This document shows, piece after piece, positions 24,080-33,128 of a stretch of DNA of 64,000 nt. The stretch covers positions 62,001 to 126,000 of the forward strand of contig WHVA01000329.1 in assembly GCA_015179125.1 (NCBI GenBank), written 5' to 3'. The DNA comes from Gautieria morchelliformis (Eukaryota > Basidiomycota > Agaricomycetes > Gomphales > Gomphaceae). The position numbers and the translations under genes were made by a program. Each line of letters opens with the position of its first letter. The first letter of the stretch is position 1. The notes beneath the pieces were generated by a model. It was not told where the DNA came from. It did no database searches and was given only the letters and a program-made list of their open reading frames with translations.

Positions 24080-24175
24080 TACTTGACCTTACTGATATGT
24101 TAGACTTACTGATGCATTTGACCTTACTGAGGAGCTTGACCTACACCCCCGCGCGAAGCGCGGGTACCCACCTAG
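24080..24175 (+). repeat. H2 3' terminus: iterons, hairpin and CTAG
   Basis: Repeated CTTGACCTTACTGATATG-like units precede the hairpin CCCGCGCGAAGCGCGGG (24148-24164) and TACCCACCTAG. Confidence 0.85.
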
Positions 24176-24215
24176 TTACACTATATGAAAGCAGCTCGGT
24201 GGGAGGTTGTGGGCA

Positions 24216-24254
24216 CCGCTTATAAATAATATTACGTAAAAATTATGTCAGCGG
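24216..24254 (+). promoter_or_regulatory. N1 5' subterminal stem-loop with TAATATTAC
   Basis: CCGCT (24216-24220) pairs with AGCGG (24250-24254) around an A/T-rich loop that includes TAATATTAC at 24227-24235. The stem is weaker than in C2 and H3 because TGAC has become TATA on the left. Confidence 0.55.
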
Positions 24255-24300
24255 CGAGCGGCGCAGCCGCGAGCAATGAACGCTGCGCAGCAGCGTCTGC

Positions 24301-24357
24301 GGTCACGTGACCCGTTCGCGTGTGGTCCGTGCACAACACGCGCGCGCGGTATATAAA
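24301..24357 (+). promoter_or_regulatory. N1 promoter: CACGTG palindrome and TATA box
   Basis: GGTCACGTGACC at 24301-24312 and TATATAAA at 24350-24357, with a CG-rich spacer. The same pair at the same spacing recurs in the other N elements. CACGTG is the core bound by bHLH factors; use here is inferred. Confidence 0.6.
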
Positions 24358-24404
24358 GGCAGTTCGGTAGGATTGAACGCCAGGAATCTGCCCGACCAGC
24401 AATT

Positions 24405-24600
24405 CCTCACTCTGCTGTGTGCTCTCTCTGCTGTGTGCTCTCTGCTGTGTCTGCTGTCTGCTGTGTCTGCTCTGTCTGCTGTGTCTGCGCTGTCTGCTCT
24501 CTGCTGTGTCTGCTGTGTCTGCGCTCTCTGGTGTCTCCTCCTTTAGCTGGCTGGCTGTCTATGGCTTTGGTTGGCTGGCTATCTATTGGCTTGGCTGGCT
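24405..24600 (+). repeat. N1 CTG/CTCT-rich tract and GGCTGGCT repeats
   Basis: Irregular copies of TCTGCTGTGTCTGC are followed by GGCTGGCTATCTATTGGCTT repeats. They lie just downstream of the presumed transcription start and upstream of a consensus 5' splice site. Confidence 0.6.
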
Positions 24601-24608
24601 TTCTATTG

Positions 24609-24804
24609 GTAAGTAATATCTCTTTTTTAATGCATTCCCATGTATTTTATTTTATTTGTGTTTGTAATTTTATTGGTTCCTTTTTTTTTTCATCATATTG
24701 CATTGTCACATGTGCTTTATATTTCTGTGAATTTTTTCGAAAATAGATTTAAATAAAATCCCAAGACTGCTGAAAAAAAGTATTTTTATATATATATTTT
24801 TCAG
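24609..24804 (+). other. N1 putative intron in non-coding transcript
   Basis: GTAAGT at 24609-24614 and TTTTTCAG ending at 24804 would bound a 196-nt intron. C2 has the matching pair GTAGGT (27796) and TTTTTCAG (27996). Splicing is inferred from the signals alone. Confidence 0.35.
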
Positions 24805-25345
24805 GTTTTTTTCGAAAATTGACAGTTTCCACTAAAGTTAATGACAATAGGTTCTACTTTTAAATGTGGTTTGTTTTGTTGTTTTATTTACTGTAAAGCT
24901 GCCAGGCACTCCTTCTCTGGCTATACTGGTGGCTGGCTTACTATGGCTTTGGCTGGGCTCTGGGTTTCTCTGTCAGTCTCTGGGCTTCTCTGGCTTGGGC
25001 TGGGCATTAATAACATCTTCTTCAATGTACTGTACTTTTTTGGCATTTTTTCACAAATAGATGTCAATAAATTATCCTGACTTTGTGAAAATTGACAACA
25101 GCTCCAGGTTAAATGTACAGTGCATTTTTTTGACATTTTTCGAAAAAATAGATCATCTTGACTCTGCTAAAATTAATAATAACTTCAGCTTAAATATACT
25201 GGACATTTTCTTGACATTTTTTCAAAAAATAGATAAGCCTGACTTTGCTAAAATTAATGACAGCAGCTGCTTAAATATGGTTTCCTTGACTATTTTATTT
25301 ATGTCTGTATATGTCACAAAATAGATATTGATACATGTCCCTGAG
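24800..25345 (+). repeat. N1 array of about 90-bp modules
   Basis: Units share the order TTTTTTCGAAAAATAGAT, ATAAATTATCCTGACTTTG, CTAAAATTAAT, AGCTTAAATGTAC. Each begins with a T-rich stretch ending AAATAG, like a 3' splice site. Related text (AATTAATAAATTCCCCTGAC) occurs in the leaders of H1-H3. Confidence 0.65.
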
Positions 25346-25427
25346 TTTGCTGCTAAAAGTTAATAAGTAATAACAGCCTCTGCTTGCTTCACTTTGAGGC
25401 CCTTGGGGATATGCTACACATACCATT

Positions 25428-26395
25428 GGGACATGCTACGCATGCTATACTTGAGGGGCATGCTACACACACTATGCATGGGGAGACGCATGTTATGCGT
25501 GGAGACATGCATGTTATGCATGGGGACACGCACCCTATGCTTGGGAACATGCACCCTATGCGTGGAGACACGCACGCTATGCTTGGGGACACGCACGCTA
25601 TGCGTGGAGACACGCATGTTATGTGTGGGGATACGCACCCTATGCTTGGGGACATGTACGCTATGCATGGGGGCATGCATGCTACATGTGGGGACACACT
25701 ATTCTTGGGGACAGACAGGGTATGCATGGGGACACACACGCTATGAGTGGGGACACACTATGCCTGGGGACAGACACACTATGCTTGGGGGACACACTTT
25801 GCACACTATACTTGAGGGAGATGCTACACATGGGGACACACTATGCATGGGGGACACACATGCTATAATTTAGGGTCATGCTATGTTTGGGGACATGCTG
25901 CATGTGGGGACACACTACACATGGAGACACACTACGTACACTATACTTGGGGACATGTTATATGTGGGGATATGCTACAAACCAGGGGACACACTACACA
26001 CACTATACTTGAGGGACACACTATGCATGGGGGACACACATGCTATAATTTAAGGACATGCTACAAACCAGGGACACGCTACACACAAAATACTTGAGGG
26101 ATATGTTATGCATATGGGACATGCCACACACACTGTACTTGGGGACATGCTGCATGTGGGGACACACTATGCACACTATACTTAGGGACACATTACAAAC
26201 AAGGGACACACTACACACACTATACTTGAGAGACACACTATGTACACTATACTTGGGGACACAGTACATGTGGGGACATGCCACCTGTGAGGACACACTA
26301 CGTGTGAGGATGCGATATGTGTGAGGACAGATGAAGTGTGATGACACACTACAGGTGAGGACATGCTAACGTGAGGTAGGGGACACACAGACATG
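25428..26395 (+). repeat. N1 21-bp minisatellite
   Basis: Tandem units of 21 bp, consensus ATGCATGGGGACACGCATGTT with variants CTTGGGG and GTGGAG; the second half is more diverged and contains ACACTATACTTG-type units. Because 21 is divisible by three, several frames on both strands stay open as heptapeptide repeats (GDTHAMR type). I regard these frames as by-products. Confidence 0.85.
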
Positions 26396-26419
26396 GGAGA
26401 AATGTGTAGAGTCATTACC

Positions 26420-27111
26420 TGTTATGTATCGGGTTTGGCTCTAAAAGGACTGCGGCTTCAACTTATATGTTGCGCCCCCAACTATCATCCTAAGTATTTT
26501 GGAGATTGGAGATCAGAAGTTGGAGGAGGTCAAGTATTATAACTGAAGAGGTAAGGGTTCAAGAATTAAGTGAAGTTGGATATCAGAAATCGAGTTGGAA
26601 GACGGAGGTCAGAGAGACAGAGGCCTTGCAAGTACTTGCTCTGCTAAGAATAGGAAACAGTGCAAAGGGAGTCACATATTAAAGTTGATTATCTAATTGT
26701 AGAACAGAGGCATACGTGACTGGGTTTTATACAAAGAGCTGAGACAACATGTCAGAAGGTAGAGAGGTAAGCAATTCCAGTGCAAGCGAAAGTCACTAGG
26801 ATAAATGGAGTAAGTAACTAATACGGAACAAGGGGAACTACAAGGGGGTGCCGGGTAGAACTAAGAACAATCAATAGGCAAAAGAACAAGGGGAATGTGG
26901 GTCTAATTGATAGTGGAACAAATGGATCTCCTGATGCTCCAGACTTGCTATGCTAAGGGTCAAGTAGGGAAGGCCGGTGAATAGAGTCAAAAGGGGAAGT
27001 ATGTGAATAGTACAGAACAAGGGGATCAAAAGGTCAAAGTGTGGACGTTGCAGAATAGAGCCAGAGGAGGCATGGAGGTACCAGAGTTGGTCAAGCAGCA
27101 TGGTCATAACA
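26420..27111 (-). mobile_element. Solo LTR in the tail of N1 (gypsy G1 family)
   Basis: 692 bp bounded by TGTTATG...CATAACA and flanked by the direct repeat TTACC (26415-26419 and 27112-27116). On the minus strand it has TATAAAACCC, placing the LTR in minus orientation. It resembles the 3' LTR of G1 at 57322-57999. The empty site (ATTACC once only) is visible in N2 near 29549. Confidence 0.8.
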
Positions 27112-27179
27112 TTACCTACCTTGACCTGTTACTTAGAGCTACTTTCAATCAATAAGATGTGTTTTACTTATCTGAATGA

Positions 27180-27310
27180 AATTTTCTTATACGAATGTGT
27201 TTGACTTATCCCAAGTTTGATTTACCCAAGGTGTTTGACCTTACCGATGCGTTTGACCTTACCGAGGCATTTGACTTGCACCCCCGCGCGAAGCGCGGGT
27301 ATCCACCTAG
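27180..27310 (+). repeat. N1 3' terminus: iterons, hairpin and CTAG
   Basis: At least four about 18-bp units of the type GTTTGACCTTACCGATGC, then the hairpin at 27283-27299 and TATCCACCTAG. Confidence 0.85.
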
Positions 27311-27349
27311 TTACACTATATGAAAGCGGCTCGGTGGGTTGTGGGCGCA

Positions 27350-27388
27350 CCGCTGACAAATAATATTACGTAAAAACTATGTCAGCGG
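27350..27388 (+). promoter_or_regulatory. C2 5' stem-loop with TAATATTAC
   Basis: Perfect 8-bp stem CCGCTGAC (27350-27357) and GTCAGCGG (27381-27388). The 23-nt loop contains TAATATTAC at 27361-27369. Confidence 0.65.
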
Positions 27389-27548
27389 CGAGCGGCGCAG
27401 CCGCGAGCACCAACGCTGCGCAGCAGTCACGTGACCAGCAGACCGGCGTGAACCTGGTGTGAGCGGCGCAGCTGCGAGCCCCTGGCGGTTCACGCCGATC
27501 TGCGGGCTCCAGCGCTCAACCCTGCGCTGGCAACGAATGCTGCGCAGC

Positions 27549-27604
27549 GGTCACGTGACCCATTCGGGCGTGGTCTGTGCACGACGCGCGCGCACGGTAT
27601 AAAG
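27549..27604 (+). promoter_or_regulatory. C2 promoter: CACGTG palindrome and TATA box
   Basis: GGTCACGTGACC at 27549-27560 and TATAAAG at 27598-27604; a further AGTCACGTGACC lies at 27425-27436. Confidence 0.6.
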
Positions 27605-27989
27605 GCAGAACGGTAAGGATGGAACGGCAGGAATCTGCCCACCGGCAATTCCTCTCGCTGCTGTCTGCTCTGCTCTGTCTGCTGTCTGCTCTCTATGGTG
27701 TCTCCTCCTTTAGCTGGCTGGCTTGGCTGGATATCTATTGGCTTGGCTGGACTTGGCTTGGCTGGCTATCTATTGGCTTGGATGGATTTCTATTGGTAGG
27801 TAATATCTCTTTTTTAATGCATTGCCATGTATTTTATTTTATTTGTGTTTGTAATTTCATTGGTTCCTTTCTTTTTTTTCATTATATTGTATTGTCACAT
27901 GTGCTTTATATTTTTCTGAATTTTTTCGAAAATAGATTTAAATAACATCCCCAGACTGTGGTGAAAAAATTGTAGTGTAATATCTATAT

Positions 27990-28525
27990 TTTTCAGGTTT
28001 TTTTTCGAAAATAGACATCAATAAGTTTCCTCTAAAATTAATGACAATAGGTTCTGCTTTTAAATGTGGTTTGTTTTATTGTTTTATTGACTGTAAAGCT
28101 GCTTACCTATACTGGTGGCTGGCTTACTATGGCTCTGGGTTTCTCTGTCAGTCCCTGGGCTTCTCTGGCTTTGGCTGGGCATTAATAACAGCTTCTGCTT
28201 CAATGTACTGTACTTTTTTGACATTTTTTCGCAAATAGATATCAATAAATTATCCTGACTTTGTGAAAATTGACAACAGCTCCAGGTTAAATGTACAGTG
28301 CATTTCTTTGACATTTTCGAAAAATAGATAACCCTAACTTTGCTAAAATTAATAACAGCTTCAGCTTACATGTACTGGACATTTTCTTGACATTTTTTCA
28401 AACAATAGATAATCCTGACTTTGCTAAAAATTAATGACAGCAGCTGCTTAAATATGGTTTCCTTGACTATTTTATTTATGTCTGTATATGTCACAAAATA
28501 GATATTGATACATGTCCCTGAGCTT
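27990..28525 (+). repeat. C2 array of about 90-bp modules
   Basis: Five to six modules matching those in N1 nearly base for base, again ending before CTTCACTTTGAGGCCCTTGG, the boundary to the minisatellite. Confidence 0.65.
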
Positions 28526-28599
28526 GCTAAAAGTTAATAAGTAGTAACAGCCTCTGCTTGCTTCACTTTGAGGCCCTTGGGGATATGCTACACATGCCA

Positions 28600-29535
28600 T
28601 TGGGACATGCTATGCATGCTATACTTGAGGGGCATGCTACACACACTATGCATGGGGACACGCATGTTATGCGTGGAGACATGCATGTTATGCGTGGGGA
28701 CACGCACGCTATGCTTGGGGACACACATGCTATGTGTGGAGACACTCATGGTATGCATGGAGACACGAATGTTATGCGTGGGGACACACACACTATGCTT
28801 GGGGACACGCACGCTATGCATGGAGACATGCATGTTATGCGTGGGGACACGCACGCTATGCTTGGGGACACCCATGTTATGCGTGGAGACAGGCATGCTA
28901 TGCATGGGGACACACACACTATACTTGGGGACACCCATGTTATGCGTGGAGACACGCATGTTATGCATGGGGACAAGCATGTTATGCATGGGGACACACA
29001 TGCATAGCATGGGCGCACACTATGCATGGGGATGTGCACACTATATGTGGGGACACACTATGCTTGGGGGACATGGTACAAACAAGGGACACACTACAGG
29101 GGAAAACACTACAAACAAGGGACATTCTACACATGCTATACTTGGGGGACATGCTATGCACACTATACTTGGGGGACATGTTATGCATTGGGGACACACT
29201 TTGCACACTATACTTGAGGGAGATGCTGCACACACTACATGTAGGGACATGCTACACATGTGGACACGCTATGCATGGGGGACACACATGCTATAATTTA
29301 GGGACACGCTATGTTTGGGGACATGCTACAAACCAGGGACATGCTATGCATGTGAGACACGCCATGCACACTGTACTTGGGGACATGCTATATGTGGAGA
29401 CACACTATGCATGGAGGACATGCTATGCACACTATCCTTGGGGACATGTTACAAACCAGGGACACAATAAGCATGCTATATTCGAGGCTATGCATGGAGG
29501 ACATGCTATGCACGCTATACTTGGGCACATGCAGA
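28600..29535 (+). repeat. C2 21-bp minisatellite
   Basis: Same 21-bp unit as N1. The order of variant units matches C5 closely (read on the minus strand), with C5 carrying additional units, which shows recent common descent of these arrays. Confidence 0.85.
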
Positions 29536-29579
29536 CATGTGTAGAGACATTACCTATCTTGATGTGTTACTTATAGCTA

Positions 29580-29676
29580 CTTTCAATTGCAATGAGATGT
29601 GTTTTACTTATCCCAAGTTTGATTTACCCAATGTGTTTGACCTACACCCCTGTGTGAAGCATGGGTATCCACCTAG
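29580..29676 (+). repeat. Internal degenerate 3' terminus of N2
   Basis: GTTTGACC units, then CCTGTGTGAAGCATGGG, TATCCACCTAG. The stem needs three G-T pairs in this copy, so the terminator is weak. It is followed by AGGTAAGG, part of an LTR, rather than by a new 5' end. Confidence 0.7.
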
Positions 29677-30861
29677 AGGTAAGGGGTCAAGAATTGAGTT
29701 AAGTTGGATATCAGAAATCGAGTTGGAAGGCAGAGGTCAGAGAGACAGAGGCCTTGCAAGTACTTGCTGTGGTAAGAATAGGAAACAGTGCAAAGGGAGT
29801 CACATATCAAAGGCAATTATCTGATTTCAGAATAGAGGCACACATGACTGGGTTTTATACAAAGAGCTGAGACAACATGTCAGAAGGTAGAGGTAAGCAA
29901 TTCCAGTGCAAGCAAAAGTAACTAGGATAAATGGAGTAAGTAACTAATACGGACCCAGAGGAACTACAAGGGGGTGCCGGGTAGAACTAAGAACAATCAA
30001 TAGGCAAAAGAACAAGGGGAATGTGGGTCTAATTGAGTGTTACATATTGGAATTCCCAGGGGTCGGAACTGGAAAGGACAACAGCTTCAACTTATATGTT
30101 GCGCCCCTGATGACCTACCGTTCTAAGTATTTCGGGATTGACTTGCGGATATCGGAGAAGGCAGAAGTCGGGAACAGAGTACTGAGAGTCGAGGTTCGAG
30201 GGTCGGAGAACAAAGGTCGGAAGAGGCGGAGGACAGAGGGTCGAGAGCGGAAGGAGACAAGACTAGCAAAACTCGCTGTGCTAAGAACAGGAGACAGTGC
30301 GAAGGGAATCACGTATCGGGTAGGGTAAGTACAATGGCAAAGAACAAGGCAAGTAAGTACAATAGGCATTGGAAGAAACAGAATTACAGAAATGGTATCT
30401 TGCTGTGTTCAGGGTCGAGTACAGGGGTCGGTATCTGGAGGTGGCCAGGGGTACTGAAATCACAAGGGTCGAGGTAGAGGGTTGCGGATGGTGCGGATGT
30501 TGAAATAGAGTCGGAGGTGGTGCAGAGGCGGTGCAGAGGTGGTGCGGAGGATATGCGGATATGGCGGAGATGGTTGAGCGGAACAGTTGTAACATTGATA
30601 GTGGAACAAATGGATCTCCTGATGCTCTGGACTTGCTATGCTAAGGGTCAAGTAGGGAAGGCCGGTGGATAGAGTCAAAAGGGAAGTCTGTGAATAGTAA
30701 AGAACAAGGGGATCAAGGGAAGGCCATTGAATAGAGTCAAAAGGGGAAGTCTGTGAATAGTAAAGAACAAGGGGATCAAAAGGTCAAAGTGTGGACGTTG
30801 GGGAATAGAGCCAGAGGAGGCATGGAGGTACGAGAGTTGGTCGAGCAGCATGGTCATAACA
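29677..30861 (-). mobile_element. Truncated outer LTR interrupted by an inner LTR
   Basis: The outer LTR corresponds to 26540-27111 in N1 and ends ...GGTCATAACA at 30861, followed by TTACC as in N1. It is cut at its other end by the N2 terminus. An inner related LTR occupies 30038-30594. A tandem duplication of about 60 bp lies at 30657-30780. Confidence 0.7.
30038..30594 (-). mobile_element. Inner solo LTR
   Basis: Bounded TGTTAC...GTAACA. Flanks are TTGAG on the left and TTGAT on the right, a 5-bp duplication with one change. Shorter than its counterparts (740 and 731 bp) owing to an internal deletion. Confidence 0.7.
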
Positions 30862-30929
30862 TTACCTACCTTGATGTGTTACTTAGAGCTACTTTCAATC
30901 AATAAGATGAGTTTTACTTATCTGAATGA

Positions 30930-31060
30930 AATTTTCTTATCCGAATGTGTTTGACTTATCCCAAGTTTGATTTACCCAAGGCGTTTGACCTTGCTGATGC
31001 GTTTGACCTTACCGAGGCGTTTGACTTGCACCCCCACGCGAAGCGCGGGTATCCACCTAG
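30930..31060 (+). repeat. C2 final 3' terminus
   Basis: Iterons, then CCCACGCGAAGCGCGGG (31033-31049, one A-C mismatch in the stem) and TATCCACCTAG. Confidence 0.8.
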
Positions 31061-31099
31061 TTACTAGGTATGAAAGCGGCTCGGTGGGTTGTGGGCGCA

Positions 31100-31138
31100 C
31101 CGCTGACAAATAATATTACGTAAATATTAGGTCAGCGG
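31100..31138 (+). promoter_or_regulatory. H3 5' stem-loop with TAATATTAC
   Basis: CCGCTGAC (31100-31107) pairs with GTCAGCGG (31131-31138). The loop holds TAATATTAC at 31111-31119. H1 and H2 lack this loop sequence, so H3 is the only Rep-bearing copy that has it. Confidence 0.65.
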
Positions 31139-31929
31139 CGAGCGGCGCAGCTGCCAGCACCAAGGCTGCCCAGCGGTCACGTGACTGGCAGGCCGGCGTG
31201 AACCTGGAGCGCGAGCGGTGCAGCCGTGAGCCCCTGGCGGTTCACGCCGATCTGCCGGCTCCAGCGCTCAACCCTGCGCTGCGCTGGCAGGACACTGCGC
31301 AGCCGTGTCTGCGCACTCCACCACCACCCTCCTCTCCTCTCTGCCCACTAGATAGAATAAAATTGCGTGAGAGTGAAATAGATAGCCTATATAGTGTATA
31401 GCACAAAAGATCTCTTCCCAGGGAGATCTCTGCTGTGAACTATTGGGGTTGACCTCTTCAGTGGGGCAGCTTTTTCTCTGCTAAGGAGCCAGGTAGTCAT
31501 CCCAGGCTGCCTTAGAGGGAGCCACAATTGCATTGCAGTTCTCTTAGTGTTGACTTGCACTACTGGTGGCTGAAGAAGACATCTCCCCAGGACCAGGACC
31601 AGGACCTTTTACTGGAATTATTCCAGTTGGATAGCCGAAGAAGACTTGGATATTTTCATCAAACAATTTCCCCATCCCTTCCTTGGTACATATATATTTC
31701 TCTGTGGTCTGGTGTGAGCCATCTGACATTTATTTATTTTATTTTAAATAGAAAATCATAAATTCCCTTGACTTTGCCTAACAAACAAATTCTCAGTCCC
31801 GTCCTTGGTACATATATATATTTCTCTGAGATCTGCTGTGAGCCGTCTGACATTTATTTAATTAGAAATTAATAAATTCCCCTGACTTTGCCCAAGAAAA
31901 ATTAACAACAGATTCGTCTGCTTGCAAAT

Positions 31930-31980
31930 GTAAGTTGAATTGTGGTAGCTTGATTGTAAGCTTATGCCTGCATTTCTCAG
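31930..31980 (+). other. H3 leader intron splitting the start codon (51 nt)
   Basis: GTAAGT to TTTCTCAG as in H1 and H2, with six bases lost before the branch region. Joined exons read ATGGATCC. Confidence 0.65.
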
Positions 31981-32052
31981 GGATCCATCTAATCCAGAGA
32001 GAAATCGTCAGCAGGAGCGTGAAAGGGCGGGGGAGGAGCAGGAGGGTCATAT

Positions 32053-33128
32053 TGTTGTGATAAACGCAATTATCTTACTCAAATCATTTATATAAAAAGA
32101 AACTAATAAAAAAAAAAGAAGAGAAAATCAAAACAAAAAAAATCAAAAGAAACACAAACTACATTCACGATAGACGTCGGCGCAAACGACGATCACACGA
32201 ATCTTACGACACGCTATATTACCCATAGATCGGGTAGTATACAGGAGTTCGAGCGTCGGCCACGTGCGGTCGATCAGGGACAGCGCGCCTATCGGGTGAT
32301 GGTATCAGCCATGACGTCGACAGGCGCCAGGCCATAGGTACCGAGGGGTACGGGCACCAAACGCCGCAGAGAATAGTAGACTGCGCAGGGGTACAGGGTG
32401 TTGTGGAGTGACCTGAGAAAGTCATCTGCAACACATATACTCAATCAGCTGCCACACAAGAGAGGCACAGAGACAGCGGCCCCATCTCCAAGCCTAGCAT
32501 TTATGCTAGGCAGGGCAAATATAGTATCATTCTCTATTCTAGCTCCATGACACGTCTCACTGGCTATTATCTCAGTATTATGTTGACAGGGGCTTTGTAT
32601 ACTAGGTATAGACCCTTGCTCCAAAGCCCAGAGAATCCTAACATCATCCCCATCACCCCATGACATTATGACTATTAATTAGTCACTCCCTAGTTACAAA
32701 CAGCCTTCCCGACCCATTTATCTAGTATCTTGAGTACTAGTACTTACTACTAAAATAGTATAAATAGCTAGCACGAATGTATGAACAAAATTATCCAGAA
32801 TCGATTTTTTCTGCCTCCTGAAATTGCTGTAATCTTGTTTGATAGTTACAGAGTTCAGTTCTTAACAGTTTATTCCAAATCTTCGTTGAGAGTCTACTAT
32901 CACTGTTTACTCTATACTACCTTAAAAGCGAACGCTTTTGATTTGACTATCCCTTGGATCGACACTGTTCTTCTGACGACACGGTCACGTGACCCTCATT
33001 CATCAGTGTTGTACGCACCCCGAAGAGCTTAGTCAGCACACAGAGGGGAGGCGAATATAGTGGTTTCAACCACTAAGCAACAGATTTCATTTGATAAAAA
33101 AGGCACTAATTAACATTTTAATCTAAAA
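32053..33128 (-). mobile_element. Solo LTR inserted in H3
   Basis: An insertion relative to H1 and H2, flanked by CATAT on both sides (32048-32052 and 33129-33133). The minus strand reads TTTTAGATT...ATCACAACA; if the ends are taken as TG...CA the element is 2 bp longer with a 3-bp duplication. The interior matches 62059-62994 (reverse orientation), for example TGACTAAGCTCT and GAGAGTCTACTAT, so it belongs to the family of gypsy G3. Confidence 0.75.

Larger units (their letters stand above)
18062..24175 (+). mobile_element. Helitron H2 (nearly complete autonomous-type copy)
   Basis: Begins TCTAAGAGTTAAACGCGCTC directly after the CTAG of H1 and ends with hairpin 24148-24164 and CTAG at 24175. 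Length 6,114 bp. It is the only copy here with both the Rep and the full PIF1-type helicase, although three point lesions break the reading frame. It serves as the reference for deletions in H1 and H3. Confidence 0.85.
24176..27310 (+). mobile_element. Non-autonomous Helitron N1
   Basis: Starts TTACACTATATGAAAGCAGC right after H2 and ends with the GC hairpin and CTAG at 27310; 3,135 bp. It has no Rep or helicase. In order: a stem-loop with TAATATTAC, a GGTCACGTGACC palindrome, TATA box, CTG-rich tract, splice-site-like signals, about 90-bp modules, a 21-bp minisatellite, a solo LTR in opposite orientation, then iterons and hairpin. Its ends match those of H1-H3, so it could be mobilised by their protein. 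Confidence 0.8.
27311..31060 (+). mobile_element. Composite Helitron C2 (N2 plus captured nested LTR)
   Basis: Starts TTACACTATATGAAAGCGGC after N1 and ends with CTAG at 31060; 3,750 bp. An internal, weakened 3' terminus at 29676 marks the end of the original element N2 (27311-29676). Beyond it lies part of an outer LTR with an inner LTR inserted, then the tail of an N1-type element. C3 and C5 on the other strand have the same architecture, so the composite has multiplied as one unit. Confidence 0.75.

Noticed and set aside
25428..29535. CRISPR-like regularly spaced repeats
   Set aside because: The units are contiguous and diverging with no unique spacers, and the host is eukaryotic; this is a minisatellite.
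28568..29576. Long His/Trp/Cys-rich repeat proteins encoded by the minisatellites
   Set aside because: Several frames on both strands are open at once because the unit is 21 bp; no start context or conserved single frame singles one out. Kept only as an open question.
24216..31138. An integrated geminivirus-like genome
   Set aside because: Only the short stem-loop nonamer is present; there is no CRESS-type Rep or capsid gene, and the surrounding ends are those of Helitrons.
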